From Mogibacterium neglectum (GTDB lineage: Bacteria; Bacillota; Clostridia; Peptostreptococcales; Anaerovoracaceae), in contig NZ_CP128647.1 in the NCBI RefSeq assembly GCF_030644205.1, forward strand, positions 992,001-1,056,000: a stretch of DNA of 64,000 nt, given 5' to 3'. The notes under the pieces were generated by a model. The model saw nothing but the letters and a program-made list of their open reading frames with translations. It was not told the DNA's origin and searched no databases. Position numbers and translations under genes: made by a program. Positions 54,244 to 63,489 of this stretch are shown piece by piece; the first letter of the stretch is position 1; every line of letters begins with the position of its first letter.

Positions 54244-54948
54244 CTACTCTACTAAAGTACCTATATTCTCACCATTTATTACCTTCATAAGTCCGTTTTC
54301 CTCTGCAAGTGCGAATACATATAGCTTAATAGAATTATCCTTGCAAAGCGTTGCAGCCGTTAAATCCATAACCTTTAAATTTTTTTCAACGATGTCCATA
54401 TACGTTAGGCGTTCATATCTAACAGCATCAGGGTCTAGCTTTGGATCTGCAGAATATACAGCATCGATAGCCTTAGCCATGAGTATAACCTCGGCGTTCA
54501 TCTCAGCTGCTCTCAGAGCTGCAGTCGTATCCGTTGAGAAGAATGGACTACCAGTACCTCCACCGAATATCACAACCTTCCCTGCCTCTAAATAGTCGAG
54601 TGATTTGCGCCTCGAATATCCTTCAGCCATATCTCTAATCTCAATAGCTGTCATAACCTTTGCTTCGCAACCTATTGAAAGAAGTGAATCCTGCAAGGCC
54701 AAGGCATTCATAACCGTGGCTAGCATCCCCATATAATCGGCTGTAGCCCTATCGATATTTCCACCTGTACGGCCACGGAAGAAATTGCCTCCACCGACGA
54801 CAACAGCTACATCTACACCATTAGCTCTGATTTCCTTTATCTGCTCAGCAGTCTTGAGAGTCACATCCGGATTAACCCCAAATTTATCCTCTCCTGCAAG
54901 TGCTTCGCCACTCAGTTTAATCAAAACTCTTTTGTACTTAATGCCCAT
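54244..54948 (-). CDS. pyrH: UMP kinase PyrH
   Basis: Amino-acid-kinase-fold enzyme that phosphorylates UMP to UDP. Motifs: [43 protein letters not shown] in outline and [22 protein letters not shown] in outline. 234 residues. Start with AAGGAG. It is usually preceded by rpsB and tsf; here sppA lies upstream instead. Confidence 0.96.
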   Translation of the reverse strand: MGIKYKRVLIKLSGEALAGEDKFGVNPDVTLKTAEQIKEIRANGVDVAVVVGGGNFFRGRTGGNIDRATADYMGMLATVMNALALQDSLLSIGCEAKVMTAIEIRDMAEGYSRRKSLDYLEAGKVVIFGGGTGSPFFSTDTTAALRAAEMNAEVILMAKAIDAVYSADPKLDPDAVRYERLTYMDIVEKNLKVMDLTAATLCKDNSIKLYVFALAEENGLMKVINGENIGTLVE

Positions 54949-54966
54949 GATAACTCCTTATGATAT

Positions 54967-55995
54967 CTATTTCTTGATGTCTGCTAGGTACATAACCGTA
55001 AACTTATTACCGTCTTCTGACAGCTCAATGAGTTTCTGATATTCTGCTGCTTTCCCGCTGCTGCTCTTTGACTGTATAAATTGCTGCAGCAAATCGTATA
55101 CACTATCTTCCTTTTCTGGTTCCATATAATCGAACGACACATCCTTCATTCCTTTGAATGTTCTCACGGTCTTGAAGAAGGTTTCCTCATTACACACGCC
55201 ATCGATTAGTCCGAGCTCCTTAGCCTGATTAGCTGAATAAACACGACCATCAGCGATCTCTCTTACCCTACTCTCGGACATATTACGGCCCTTAGCAACA
55301 ATCCTAACAAATTGGTTATATGCTTCATCTATCAGGCTCTGAAGGATTTCACGTTGCTCATCTGTGAGTTTGTTTGTCATGCTACCCATAGCTTTATTCC
55401 GGCCACTAGTAATCGTATTGGTCTTAATACCGAGCTTATCTAGCAAGCCTCTGACATCATAAATAGTGCCAGTCTTAACTCCTATTGATCCCGTCCATGT
55501 ATTTCGATTAGCATAAATCTTATCGCCGGCCATCGCTATATAGTATCCACCAGATGCAGCCTGATCTTGGAAATAGAAATAAACTGGCCTCTTTGTCTTA
55601 CTCTTATACTTCATGAGTTCCTCATACAATTCGTCGGATGTATAGACACTACCACCTGGCGAATTAACACGGATGACAATTCCTTTATTAGACGAATCAT
55701 CAATCAATTCATTGATTGTATGCATCGTCCAATTGTGATCATATGTAGCCCTAGCACTGACATCACCAATCTCACCCTTTACATCCATAACGGCAACAGA
55801 ATTACCTCCAAATGAACTTCTTCCAGAGGATGGACTTAGCCTAGCACCACCAATATATGCGAGAGTTGTGACCACTATCCCTATCGTAAGCATAAGAACA
55901 AGGACTACTATCACAGCTATAAGCCATGAATTTTGGCGCTTAGCAGCTTGGTTACTCTTACCGCTACCATTATCCTTGATATTATTATCTCTCAT
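54967..55995 (-). CDS. sppA: Signal peptide peptidase SppA (S49 family)
   Basis: Membrane-anchored Ser/Lys protease that degrades cleaved signal peptides. The 342-residue protein has a cytoplasmic Lys/Asn-rich start, one transmembrane helix (about 25-50) and one S49 domain. Visible segments are IVIRVNSPGGSVYTSDELY, the nucleophile segment DQAASGGYYIAMA (Ser) and SGRNKAMGSM with the catalytic Lys. The single-domain length matches Gram-positive SppA. It lies between thiI and pyrH on the same strand. Confidence 0.93.
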   Translation of the reverse strand: MRDNNIKDNGSGKSNQAAKRQNSWLIAVIVVLVLMLTIGIVVTTLAYIGGARLSPSSGRSSFGGNSVAVMDVKGEIGDVSARATYDHNWTMHTINELIDDSSNKGIVIRVNSPGGSVYTSDELYEELMKYKSKTKRPVYFYFQDQAASGGYYIAMAGDKIYANRNTWTGSIGVKTGTIYDVRGLLDKLGIKTNTITSGRNKAMGSMTNKLTDEQREILQSLIDEAYNQFVRIVAKGRNMSESRVREIADGRVYSANQAKELGLIDGVCNEETFFKTVRTFKGMKDVSFDYMEPEKEDSVYDLLQQFIQSKSSSGKAAEYQKLIELSEDGNKFTVMYLADIKK

Positions 55996-56073
55996 ATTTT
56001 AATCCCTATATCCTACATATTAATTGATCGCAAAAACGTATAACTATCCATATGTTAGCAAATATCTCAATTA

Positions 56074-57258
56074 TTATCTAGGTGTTATATCAATAACTTC
56101 TGCCGAATCCACCGCCGCACTAACGAGATCCTCTACATCTAGTGCTTCTTCGGACTTCTCAATCTTACTTAACTTAGGCTTTGTGACAGGATGTTTAGGC
56201 AGGAACACTGTGCAGCAGTCTTCATATGGCTGAATCGAGATGTCGTAGGTTCCAATTTCCTTAGCTTTATCCATGATATCCACTTTATCCATAGCTATCA
56301 GAGGTCTCATAACCGGCATCTTAACTACACTGTCTGTAACTACAAGAGCTTCCGCCGTCTGGCTAGCAACCTGACCGAGGTCCTCTCCAGTTATGAGCAT
56401 CATATCCTTCTTCTTAATCGCAATACTCTCGGCAATACGCATCATGAAACGTCTCACGAGAAGTGTAGTCTCTTCTTCAGGACAGTTTTTTACAATTTCT
56501 TCCTGAATCGGCAGAAGATTTACAACATGCATTCTAATTGTCCCCATATAACCAGCAAGTGTCGCACAGAGATCCTCAACCTTCTGCTGAGCGCGAGGGC
56601 TTGTATATGGGTATGAGTGAAAATGGATAGCCTCAATTCTCATGCCACGTTTCGCCATCATAAATGCCGCAACAGGACTGTCTATTCCTCCAGACATCAG
56701 GATTAATCCTTTTCCATTCGTCCCGAGAGGTAGACCACCGAAGCCTTTAATTTTATCCCTAAATATATATGTACCTTCACGGCGAACATCTACGTATAGC
56801 TCACAATCGGGATCATGAACATCTACTGACAGAACCTTGCAAGTCTTGAGTATTTTAGCACCTACAATTCTGCCAATCTCTGGTGACTGAATTGGAAATG
56901 TCTTGTCGGCTCTCTTACCTTTAACTTTGAAGGTCTTGATACTTTCTCTCTCCATCAGCTCCATCATGAATTCTGCTGCAGATTCACCAATCTGTTCGAT
57001 ATCCTTCTCAGCTTCGACAGCTGGACTTACTGAAGCAACCCCAAAGACATTTGAAACCTTCTTAATAATATCTTCTCCATCAATTTCCTTAGGAACCTTC
57101 AAGATCATAAGTCCGTCATTCCACTTTGATTCCGTATTTTCATACGAATTGAGAACACCTCTAACTCTCTCGAGGAGTACCCTCTCAAAATACGGCTTAT
57201 TCATGCCCTTAAGCGCAACTTCTCCGCACCTAACAATATAAATATTTTTCTCGTTCAT
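56074..57258 (-). CDS. thiI: tRNA sulfurtransferase ThiI
   Basis: Makes 4-thiouridine at tRNA position 8 and can provide sulfur for thiamine. Domains: N-terminal ferredoxin-like and THUMP (about 60-165) and a PP-loop ATPase with LMSGGIDSPVAAF (about 188-200). The 394-residue form lacks the rhodanese domain, as in other Firmicutes, where the partner cysteine desulfurase delivers sulfur directly. The second of two ATGs (57258) is preferred because it sits five bases after AGGTG. It lies directly after the cysteine desulfurase gene. Confidence 0.95.
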   Translation of the reverse strand: MNEKNIYIVRCGEVALKGMNKPYFERVLLERVRGVLNSYENTESKWNDGLMILKVPKEIDGEDIIKKVSNVFGVASVSPAVEAEKDIEQIGESAAEFMMELMERESIKTFKVKGKRADKTFPIQSPEIGRIVGAKILKTCKVLSVDVHDPDCELYVDVRREGTYIFRDKIKGFGGLPLGTNGKGLILMSGGIDSPVAAFMMAKRGMRIEAIHFHSYPYTSPRAQQKVEDLCATLAGYMGTIRMHVVNLLPIQEEIVKNCPEEETTLLVRRFMMRIAESIAIKKKDMMLITGEDLGQVASQTAEALVVTDSVVKMPVMRPLIAMDKVDIMDKAKEIGTYDISIQPYEDCCTVFLPKHPVTKPKLSKIEKSEEALDVEDLVSAAVDSAEVIDITPR

Positions 57259-57266
57259 CATAACAC

Positions 57267-58451
57267 CTATCTGAAGCTACCTAATCTTCTAAATCTTTTA
57301 ACAGCCGCTGAAACCTTAGCAGCAACCATATCCATCTCCTCCAGTGTATTAAACTCAGAAAAGCTGAATCTAATAGCACCTTCAATTTCCTTGTGTCCTA
57401 ATCCCATCGCAGATAGCACATGGCTGTCGTTATTTTTATGAGATGAACATGCCGAACCTGTTGATACGAATATATCATCCTGTTCTAGTGTATGAAGAAT
57501 GACTTCACCTCTAGTGCCTAGAAATGAAATATTGAGAACAGATGGGCATCGCTTACCATAATCAGAAATCTCAAATCCCATATCAGTAGATCCATTAACT
57601 ATTATATCATCAAGTTCCGATATTATTCCCTCACGCAGTCGATTATTTAAATTGGTAATTAAATCTTGCTTTTCAGCCAAATTATCATAAGCAAGTTCAG
57701 TAGCCAACCCAATCCCTGCTATCCCCTGCGTATTCTCCGTACCAGAACGATATCCGTTCTCCTGCCCACCTCCAGTGATAAGCGCCGGAATCTTGAGTCC
57801 TGATTTTACATACATCGCCCCAATTCCCTTGGGTGCGTGGAATTTGTGACCACTGATGGTAATTAAATCAAAAGGTACCGATCTTAGACTCATCTTACCA
57901 AATGCCTGAACCGCATCGGTGTGAAATATTATATTTGTACCATGAGCCTTATTGTAGGCCTTAACTAGGTCATATGCTGCTAAAACCGGCTGAATCATAC
58001 CTATCTCATTGTTAACCATCATTAAAGTGACCAGTATAACATTATCGCCCAAAGCTTCTTGAAGCGATTCTAATTTTATTGTTCCAGTCTTATCTACATC
58101 CAGGTAGCATACCTCGAAACCATCCTCAGCTAGTCTCTTGCATGTTTCTAAAACTGCAGGATGCTCAATCTTAGATGTAATAATCTTATTTCCTCTTCTT
58201 CTCAGCTTCCTCACAGCGCTCAGTATGGCGGCATTATCACCTTCGGTGCCACCAGAATTGAATATAATCTCGCCATTTGCCGGGAAGGCTTTAGAAACCC
58301 GACCTCTTGCTTCGCGAATCAAATCGGCACCTCTTAGGCCGAGCATATGGAGCGATGAGGGGTTTCCAAAGGCTTCCTTGCTGAGTTTATAGATAAGCTC
58401 TGTCACTTCATTGTATTGACTAGTTGTTGCACTGTTATCTAGGTATATCAT
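57267..58451 (-). CDS. Cysteine desulfurase, ThiI partner (NifS/IscS family)
   Basis: PLP enzyme that takes sulfur from cysteine. Motifs: IYLDNSATTSQYNEV, SGGTEGDNAAIL, TDAVQAFGKM, the PLP-Lys segment SGHKFHAPKGIGAMYV and the active-site Cys in STGSACSSH. 394 residues. The gene abuts thiI (eight-base gap), the arrangement of nifZ-thiI in Bacillus, so its main job is probably tRNA thiolation rather than iron-sulfur assembly; no iscU or sufU is nearby. Start with GGAG. A rny terminator lies just upstream. Confidence 0.94.
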   Translation of the reverse strand: MIYLDNSATTSQYNEVTELIYKLSKEAFGNPSSLHMLGLRGADLIREARGRVSKAFPANGEIIFNSGGTEGDNAAILSAVRKLRRRGNKIITSKIEHPAVLETCKRLAEDGFEVCYLDVDKTGTIKLESLQEALGDNVILVTLMMVNNEIGMIQPVLAAYDLVKAYNKAHGTNIIFHTDAVQAFGKMSLRSVPFDLITISGHKFHAPKGIGAMYVKSGLKIPALITGGGQENGYRSGTENTQGIAGIGLATELAYDNLAEKQDLITNLNNRLREGIISELDDIIVNGSTDMGFEISDYGKRCPSVLNISFLGTRGEVILHTLEQDDIFVSTGSACSSHKNNDSHVLSAMGLGHKEIEGAIRFSFSEFNTLEEMDMVAAKVSAAVKRFRRLGSFR

Positions 58452-58476
58452 TATTTCTCCAATACCATTAATTGCT

Positions 58477-58506
58477 TTTAAAAAGCTCTCCGCAAGCGGA
58501 GAGCTT
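58477..58506 (-). terminator. Rho-independent terminator after rny
   Basis: 11-base stem AAGCTCTCCGC / GCGGAGAGCTT (arms 58496-58506 and 58483-58493, tight loop) followed by a T-run on the minus strand. It lies five bases past the rny stop. Confidence 0.85.
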
Positions 58507-58510
58507 AAAT

Positions 58511-60061
58511 TTACTTTGCATAATCTATTGCGCGAGTCTCTCTGACTACATTAACCTTGATGTTCCCCGGATACTCGAGCTCAGCTTCAATCTTCTTAGC
58601 AATCTCTCTAGCCAGCATCGGAATTTCATCATCCTTAACTTGGTTAGGTTTAACTGCAACTCTGATTTCACGACCAGCTTGAATAGCATAAGATTTATCA
58701 ACGCCTTTAGTAGTATTTGCAATATTCTCTAGGCTCTGAAGTCTCTTTATATAAGCTTCAAGAGTTTCTCTTCTTGAACCTGGTCTAGCAGCTGACAGAG
58801 CATCCGCTGCCCCTACAAGAACGGCCTCAAGTGTTGTTGCTTCAACATCTCCGTGGTGAGCCTCAACTCCATTGATAACTTTCCAAGACTCTTTATACTT
58901 CTTACAGATATTTACACCTATCTCCACATGTGTTCCTTCAACCTCATGATCGATAGACTTTCCAATATCGTGGAGTAATCCTGCTCGTTTTGCTAATCTT
59001 GGATCAAGACCTAGTTCCGAAGCCATCATGCCAGCGAGGAGTGCAACCTCTACAGAATGCTTAAGTACATTCTGTCCATATGATGTCCTGTATTTTAGTC
59101 TACCTAAAAGCTTAACCATCTCAGGATGTAGGTTGTGCACACCTGTCTCAAAGCAAGCCTGTTCTCCCTCTTCCTTGATTATGTTATTAACTTCCTTTGT
59201 AGCCTTTTGCACCATCTCCTCGATACGTGCTGGATGAATTCTTCCGTCTGAAATTAACTTCTCGAGTGCTCTCTTGGCAATCTCTCTTCTTACAGGATCA
59301 AATCCTGATAGAATTACAGCCTCTGGTGTGTCATCGATTATTAAATCAACTCCAGTTAGAGTCTCAATGGCTCTGATATTTCTTCCTTCTCTTCCGATTA
59401 TACGACCCTTCATATCATCGTTAGGAAGCGCTACTACCGAAACTGTGGTTTCGGCAACCTGATCAGCTGCACATCTCTGAATTGCCAAAGTAATTATCTC
59501 TCTAGCCTTCTTGTCAGCCTCATCCTTTGTTTCTTCTTCAACTCTAGTTATAATGGCCGAGGCATCTTTTCTAACATCCTTCTCTATTTCTTCAAGCAGA
59601 AGGTGTTTTGCCTCATCCTTTGAGTATCCAGAAATCTTCTCAAGTTCAGCAATCTGCTTCTCAATATACTGATCGATTTCCTTATGCTTCTCATCCATCG
59701 AGCGTTCGCGTTTTGATAAACCCTCTTCTCTACGCTCGATACTTTCTAGTTTCTTTTCAATGTTTTCTTCCTTCTGAAGAATACGTCTTTCAGCCCTTGT
59801 AACTTCATTACGTCTGTCGCGAATTTCGTTCTCGAGATTTTCCTTGATTTGGTGCGCCTCTTCTTTGGCTTCAAGAACCTTTTCCTTCTTGAGGTTTTCA
59901 GCGGAACTTTCCGCATCAAGAATTATGTTCTGAGCCTTTTGCTCTGCACTTCCAATTTCTTTCTCTCCGACACGCTTACGCACACTGTAGCCAAGCAGCA
60001 ATCCAACAATTAGGAATACTACGCCTGCTACCATTGTTATTAATAGCGGTGTCATGTTCAA
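58511..60061 (-). CDS. rny: Ribonuclease Y
   Basis: Membrane-anchored endoribonuclease that starts mRNA decay in Firmicutes. The 516 residues comprise an N-terminal transmembrane helix (4-24), a long charged coiled coil (about 30-200), a KH domain with [15 protein letters not shown] and an HD domain with [13 protein letters not shown]. Full length. Start with AAGGAGTTGAAC. It has a near-consensus promoter and a terminator of its own, so it is likely a single-gene unit. Confidence 0.97.
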   Translation of the reverse strand: MNMTPLLITMVAGVVFLIVGLLLGYSVRKRVGEKEIGSAEQKAQNIILDAESSAENLKKEKVLEAKEEAHQIKENLENEIRDRRNEVTRAERRILQKEENIEKKLESIERREEGLSKRERSMDEKHKEIDQYIEKQIAELEKISGYSKDEAKHLLLEEIEKDVRKDASAIITRVEEETKDEADKKAREIITLAIQRCAADQVAETTVSVVALPNDDMKGRIIGREGRNIRAIETLTGVDLIIDDTPEAVILSGFDPVRREIAKRALEKLISDGRIHPARIEEMVQKATKEVNNIIKEEGEQACFETGVHNLHPEMVKLLGRLKYRTSYGQNVLKHSVEVALLAGMMASELGLDPRLAKRAGLLHDIGKSIDHEVEGTHVEIGVNICKKYKESWKVINGVEAHHGDVEATTLEAVLVGAADALSAARPGSRRETLEAYIKRLQSLENIANTTKGVDKSYAIQAGREIRVAVKPNQVKDDEIPMLAREIAKKIEAELEYPGNIKVNVVRETRAIDYAK

Positions 60062-60152
60062 CTCCTTATTTAGTTATTTGTTAGTAATACAGTATATTTT
60101 TACTTATTAGTTATTAAAAATAAGCATCTCGTGTATATAATCATACTGATTA

Positions 60153-60181
60153 ATTATATATTTTAATGAAAACATAGTCAA
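60153..60181 (-). promoter_or_regulatory. rny promoter
   Basis: -35 TTGACT (60176-60181), a 17-base spacer and consensus -10 TATAAT (60153-60158) on the minus strand. The leader is about 85 bases. Confidence 0.75.
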
Positions 60182-60184
60182 CTA

Positions 60185-60913
60185 TTAGAGAATCTCTCTA
60201 ATCACGCGTTCCGCTATTTTATTGAAATTTCTGGAGATATATGTGTCTCTTTTTGCTACTATTGGTATTCCAATATTGCAAGAGGCACGAATATTCTCAT
60301 CCTCCATAATCACACCTAGCAGCTGCGATTTAAAACGCAAATCAATCTCAACCAAGCTCGGGCCACAGCCGAGATCATCGCTCACAGGCATAACTCTATT
60401 TACGACATAATGTCTATTCATAATCTCATTCTTGATCAGTCTATCCTCTATGGCATCCGCATCTCTAATGGCAGAATAATCAGGTGTTGTAACTATGATG
60501 ACCTCATCAGCAGAGCTATGACATAGATCAACAGCACGATTTATACCAGGCGCGCCATCCAGAATCACAACATCATACTCATTTTTGAGGTGTTCTATAA
60601 GTTCATCGATATCCGCCATTGATATGTCTATCCAGTTTCCACCTTGATGTGCAGGAATTATTGCAAGCCTATCCGTAAAATTTGAATTTATGATTGCATC
60701 CCTAGGCTCACAAGTCCTCATAATTACGTCGCAAACATCAAATATTGCTTCATTTTGAACACCTAGATAAAGGTCTAAATCTCTCATCCCCATGTTCATA
60801 TCAAGCAAAATAACACGCTTGCCCATGTATGCAAGCGTTAATCCGATGTTCGCAGCAAATGTAGATTTTCCCGTTCCACCTTTTCCAGATGTGATGTAAA
60901 TTGTCTTGGACAC
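60185..60913 (-). CDS. minD: MinD-type ParA/SIMIBI ATPase
   Basis: A 242-residue ATPase with a deviant Walker A GKGGTGKST (10-18), LLDMNMGMRDLDLYLG in the place of MinD's switch I, DGAPGI (Walker B region) and VTTPDYSAIRDAD, all close to MinD. MinD controls placement of the division septum; the related FlhG controls flagella. The C-terminus ends FNKIAERVIREIL, which could form a short amphipathic membrane helix but is not clearly MinD-like. No minC or minE adjoins it. The start is a GTG at 60913. It follows radC by 17 bases, matching the radC-mre-min neighbourhood of many Firmicutes without the mre genes. The cellular role is inferred. Confidence 0.72.
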   Translation of the reverse strand: MSKTIYITSGKGGTGKSTFAANIGLTLAYMGKRVILLDMNMGMRDLDLYLGVQNEAIFDVCDVIMRTCEPRDAIINSNFTDRLAIIPAHQGGNWIDISMADIDELIEHLKNEYDVVILDGAPGINRAVDLCHSSADEVIIVTTPDYSAIRDADAIEDRLIKNEIMNRHYVVNRVMPVSDDLGCGPSLVEIDLRFKSQLLGVIMEDENIRASCNIGIPIVAKRDTYISRNFNKIAERVIREIL

Positions 60914-60930
60914 CTTGTAACACTCTCCAT

Positions 60931-61620
60931 TTAAGAATCTTGTTCAATAATCCCTTCGCTTCTTAGGCTAACATAGCTGTCATAACCTACTATGATGTGA
61001 TCAAGCAGCTTAATCCCAACTATCTTGCCAACTGCTTCGAGTCTTTTTGTTGCTGCAATATCTAGATTGCTAGGCGTGGGATCACCGCTGGGATGATTAT
61101 GCGCAATTATAATAGCTGCAGCACTGCGTCTTATAGCAATGCTATAAACCTCTCTAGGATGGATATCTGCAGAGTTTAATTCGCCAATAGATACTGTATA
61201 TTCCGATTCAATTTTACACTTTGTATTAAGTGTAAACATCTGAACATGCTCGCGCTTTGCCCCGCGCATGCGATCCATGTAAATCTCAGCTATATCCTCA
61301 GCAGTTGTAATAGTCTTACCATGTTGCAGACTTGATCTTCTAACTCGCCTTGCAAGTTCCATGCTAGCCACAATCGAGCAAGCTTTGCTAACCCCTATAC
61401 CATCAACATTTAGTAGTTCTCTCGCATCTACACTATAGATATTCTGCGATAACTTTTCAGTGTAGCAAATCACTTCTTCCGCTAGCTGGATAACCTTTTT
61501 TTCGGATGTTCCTGTCCTTAAAATCAACGCCAATAATTCGACATCAGAAAGTGATGATGCGCCAGAATACATTAGTTTTTCCTGTGGCAATTTGTATAGG
61601 TTTGTATTTTCATTATTCAT
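60931..61620 (-). CDS. radC: RadC family JAB-domain protein
   Basis: Protein of the RadC family, named for DNA repair but of uncertain role. The 229 residues have an N-terminal helix-hairpin-helix region (LLNVDGIGVSKACSIVASME in outline) and a C-terminal JAMM/MPN+ metal site with HNHPSGDPTPSNLD. The start follows AGGG. The promoter overlaps the preceding hairpin. It is followed by the MinD-type gene. Confidence 0.94.
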   Translation of the reverse strand: MNNENTNLYKLPQEKLMYSGASSLSDVELLALILRTGTSEKKVIQLAEEVICYTEKLSQNIYSVDARELLNVDGIGVSKACSIVASMELARRVRRSSLQHGKTITTAEDIAEIYMDRMRGAKREHVQMFTLNTKCKIESEYTVSIGELNSADIHPREVYSIAIRRSAAAIIIAHNHPSGDPTPSNLDIAATKRLEAVGKIVGIKLLDHIIVGYDSYVSLRSEGIIEQDS

Positions 61621-61652
61621 ATATAACCCTCTCTCGAGAGCAACACACTAGA

Positions 61653-61681
61653 ATTATATCAAAACACCCTGTCTGCAACAA
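61653..61681 (-). promoter_or_regulatory. radC promoter
   Basis: -35 TTGTTG (61676-61681), a 17-base spacer and -10 TATAAT (61653-61658). The -35 falls in the loop and the spacer covers the descending arm of the upstream terminator hairpin. Confidence 0.6.
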
Positions 61682-61693
61682 GCACAGACAGGG
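61659..61693 (-). terminator. Terminator after the small membrane protein
   Basis: 9-base perfect stem CCCTGTCTG / CAGACAGGG (arms 61685-61693 and 61667-61675, 9-base loop) followed by TGTTTTGA on the minus strand. It closes the nrdR-cmk-membrane protein unit. Confidence 0.72.
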
Positions 61694-61742
61694 CTCAAAA
61701 TTTCTTATTTCAGAATATTTATTTTCATTTATTATATTGATT

Positions 61743-62159
61743 CTAATATCTGCCGCGTTGTAGTATTGTCAGATTTTTAAGTGATAGTAAAAGCATCATC
61801 ACCAGCATCATAATCAACGCCTTTTCAACATATAAATTTTCAGAAACTGCATAATTACATACAATTCCAGCGAGTAATACCAGCATAGCCATAAAGCAGT
61901 ACCTTAGACGAGCAGCGTACATTATAATTTCTTTACGATCCTTATCTTTTTGACTAACAGTAGTCACATACTTCACCACATATAGGATACTAAGTACAGC
62001 CTGAAATAATATTATCGCTGTAAAACCATACAGAATCTTTTTATCAGTTGTTCCAAAAAATCCAGCTATTTCAGAATGAAACAGTAGAAGTATATCGAAC
62101 AAAAATATTAGATAACAATATCCTCTAACTTTGCCAAGTGCAATCGCACCTTCTTTCAT
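61743..62159 (-). CDS. Small four-helix membrane protein, function unknown
   Basis: I do not recognise this 138-residue protein. It has about four hydrophobic segments (residues 13-33, 45-65, 85-103 and 110-127). A charged cytoplasmic-type loop, SQKDKDRKE (69-77), lies between the second and third, and a basic end follows. No catalytic motif or signature is visible. It has a good GGAGG site and lies 12 bases after cmk, ending at a terminator, so it is a real co-transcribed gene. Confidence 0.75.
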   Translation of the reverse strand: MKEGAIALGKVRGYCYLIFLFDILLLFHSEIAGFFGTTDKKILYGFTAIILFQAVLSILYVVKYVTTVSQKDKDRKEIIMYAARLRYCFMAMLVLLAGIVCNYAVSENLYVEKALIMMLVMMLLLSLKNLTILQRGRY

Positions 62160-62171
62160 ACATGACCTCCA

Positions 62172-62831
62172 TTACTCTCTGCATGATACTCTTGTAGCCA
62201 TCGATACAATTGTATTTACGACCTCATCAATAGTCATATCAGAAGTATCTACCATAGCCGCATCTTCAGCTTGAACCAGTGGGTTAAGCTTCCTATTCAT
62301 GTCCTGATAATCTCTATCTTTGATTTCCTCGTAGATATCATCAAGAATCGTCTTGACTCCTTTTGCCGTAAGTTCATCATATCTACGGCGTGCCCTAACC
62401 ATGGGATCAGCGGTTAAAAATATCTTGAGTTCTGCATCCGTCAATACGTTTGTACCTATATCTCGCCCATCCATGATTACGCCTTTACCTGTGGCAATTC
62501 TTCGCTGGATGTCAATAAGCTTACTTCTAACTTCAGGTACTTGAGAGTAAATCGAAGCAAGTTTAGAAATTTCCTGAGTTCTTATAACATCACTAACATC
62601 AACCCCATCGAGAATAATCCTACCATTCACAAAATCAATAGCCGTCTCTTCTAACATATTGCGAATTGATATTATGTCATCGGGTTTAATTCCCTCGCGA
62701 TCAAGTTTCAGTCCAATAGCACGGTACATAGCACCAGTATCGATATACTCGAGACCTAGCTTGTTACCTACAAGCTTTGCGATAGTACTTTTGCCGGCAC
62801 CACCAGGTCCATCAATAGCAATCCTTATCAT
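62172..62831 (-). CDS. cmk: Cytidylate kinase
   Basis: Phosphorylates CMP and dCMP. P-loop DGPGGAGKSTIAK at the N-terminus, IDTGAMYRAI, MDGRDIGTNVLTDAELKIFLTA in outline and RDYQDMNRKLNPLVQA in outline. The ATG at 62831 after AAGG is preferred, giving 219 residues; a GTG two codons earlier is possible. It follows nrdR, which links two nucleotide-metabolism genes. Confidence 0.95.
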   Translation of the reverse strand: MIRIAIDGPGGAGKSTIAKLVGNKLGLEYIDTGAMYRAIGLKLDREGIKPDDIISIRNMLEETAIDFVNGRIILDGVDVSDVIRTQEISKLASIYSQVPEVRSKLIDIQRRIATGKGVIMDGRDIGTNVLTDAELKIFLTADPMVRARRRYDELTAKGVKTILDDIYEEIKDRDYQDMNRKLNPLVQAEDAAMVDTSDMTIDEVVNTIVSMATRVSCRE

Positions 62832-62840
62832 TTGCACACC

Positions 62841-63365
62841 TTAATCCTCATCAGCGGAATCTTCTTCTCCTGTCGACTCCTTTACATATCTCTCTGCATC
62901 GTGACCATTTCTATCCTTCTCAAGTAGATTATTAATCTCCTTTACAAATGTATCAATATCTGTAAATCTATGATATACAGATGCAAATCTAACGTATGCA
63001 ACCTGATCCAAATCACGGAGCTCATCCATGATAAGAGCACCTATCATCTTACTATCTATCTCTTTTTCCATAGTGTTATTCAGCCCACGTTCGATGTTGT
63101 CAGCAATTCTCTGCACATCATCGTACTTAACCTTAGTTTTCTCGCAAGCCTTAAGAACACCATTTATCAGTTTGTTGCGGTCAAAACTCTCTCTAGTACC
63201 GTCACTTTTTATTACCACGAGCAACGAGTTTTCAATCTTCTCAAATGTTGTAAAGCGCTTATGACACTTGTCGCACTCACGACGACGCCTAATAGCAAGA
63301 CCTTCTTCAACGGGTCTAGAATCAACAACCTTGGTATCGGGATTACCGCAATAAGGGCACTTCAT
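62841..63365 (-). CDS. nrdR: Transcriptional repressor NrdR
   Basis: Zinc-ribbon/ATP-cone repressor of ribonucleotide reductase genes. The zinc ribbon has MKCPYCG and ECDKCHKRF (2 x Cx2C, residues 3-6 and 31-34). The ATP-cone domain covers residues 46-140. An acidic tail (150-174) is longer than usual. Start with GGAGGAACG. No NrdR box was seen in its own upstream region, and no nrd genes are in the window. The 124-base gap to the trigger-factor-like gene holds no gene and no clear terminator. Confidence 0.96.
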   Translation of the reverse strand: MKCPYCGNPDTKVVDSRPVEEGLAIRRRRECDKCHKRFTTFEKIENSLLVVIKSDGTRESFDRNKLINGVLKACEKTKVKYDDVQRIADNIERGLNNTMEKEIDSKMIGALIMDELRDLDQVAYVRFASVYHRFTDIDTFVKEINNLLEKDRNGHDAERYVKESTGEEDSADED

Positions 63366-63489
63366 TTCGTTCCTCCATGTTTAATTATAATAAAAATTTC
63401 GTAGCTTATCTTCTATCAAACGTATGTACGCTTTATTTAAATCATGCATACATAATAGTTGGAATTAAGAACAAGCTCTACAATGCTAG

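Noticed and set aside
62970-63404. 144-codon plus-strand frame opposite nrdR
   Set aside because: Shadow of the conserved nrdR frame; no start signal or family features.
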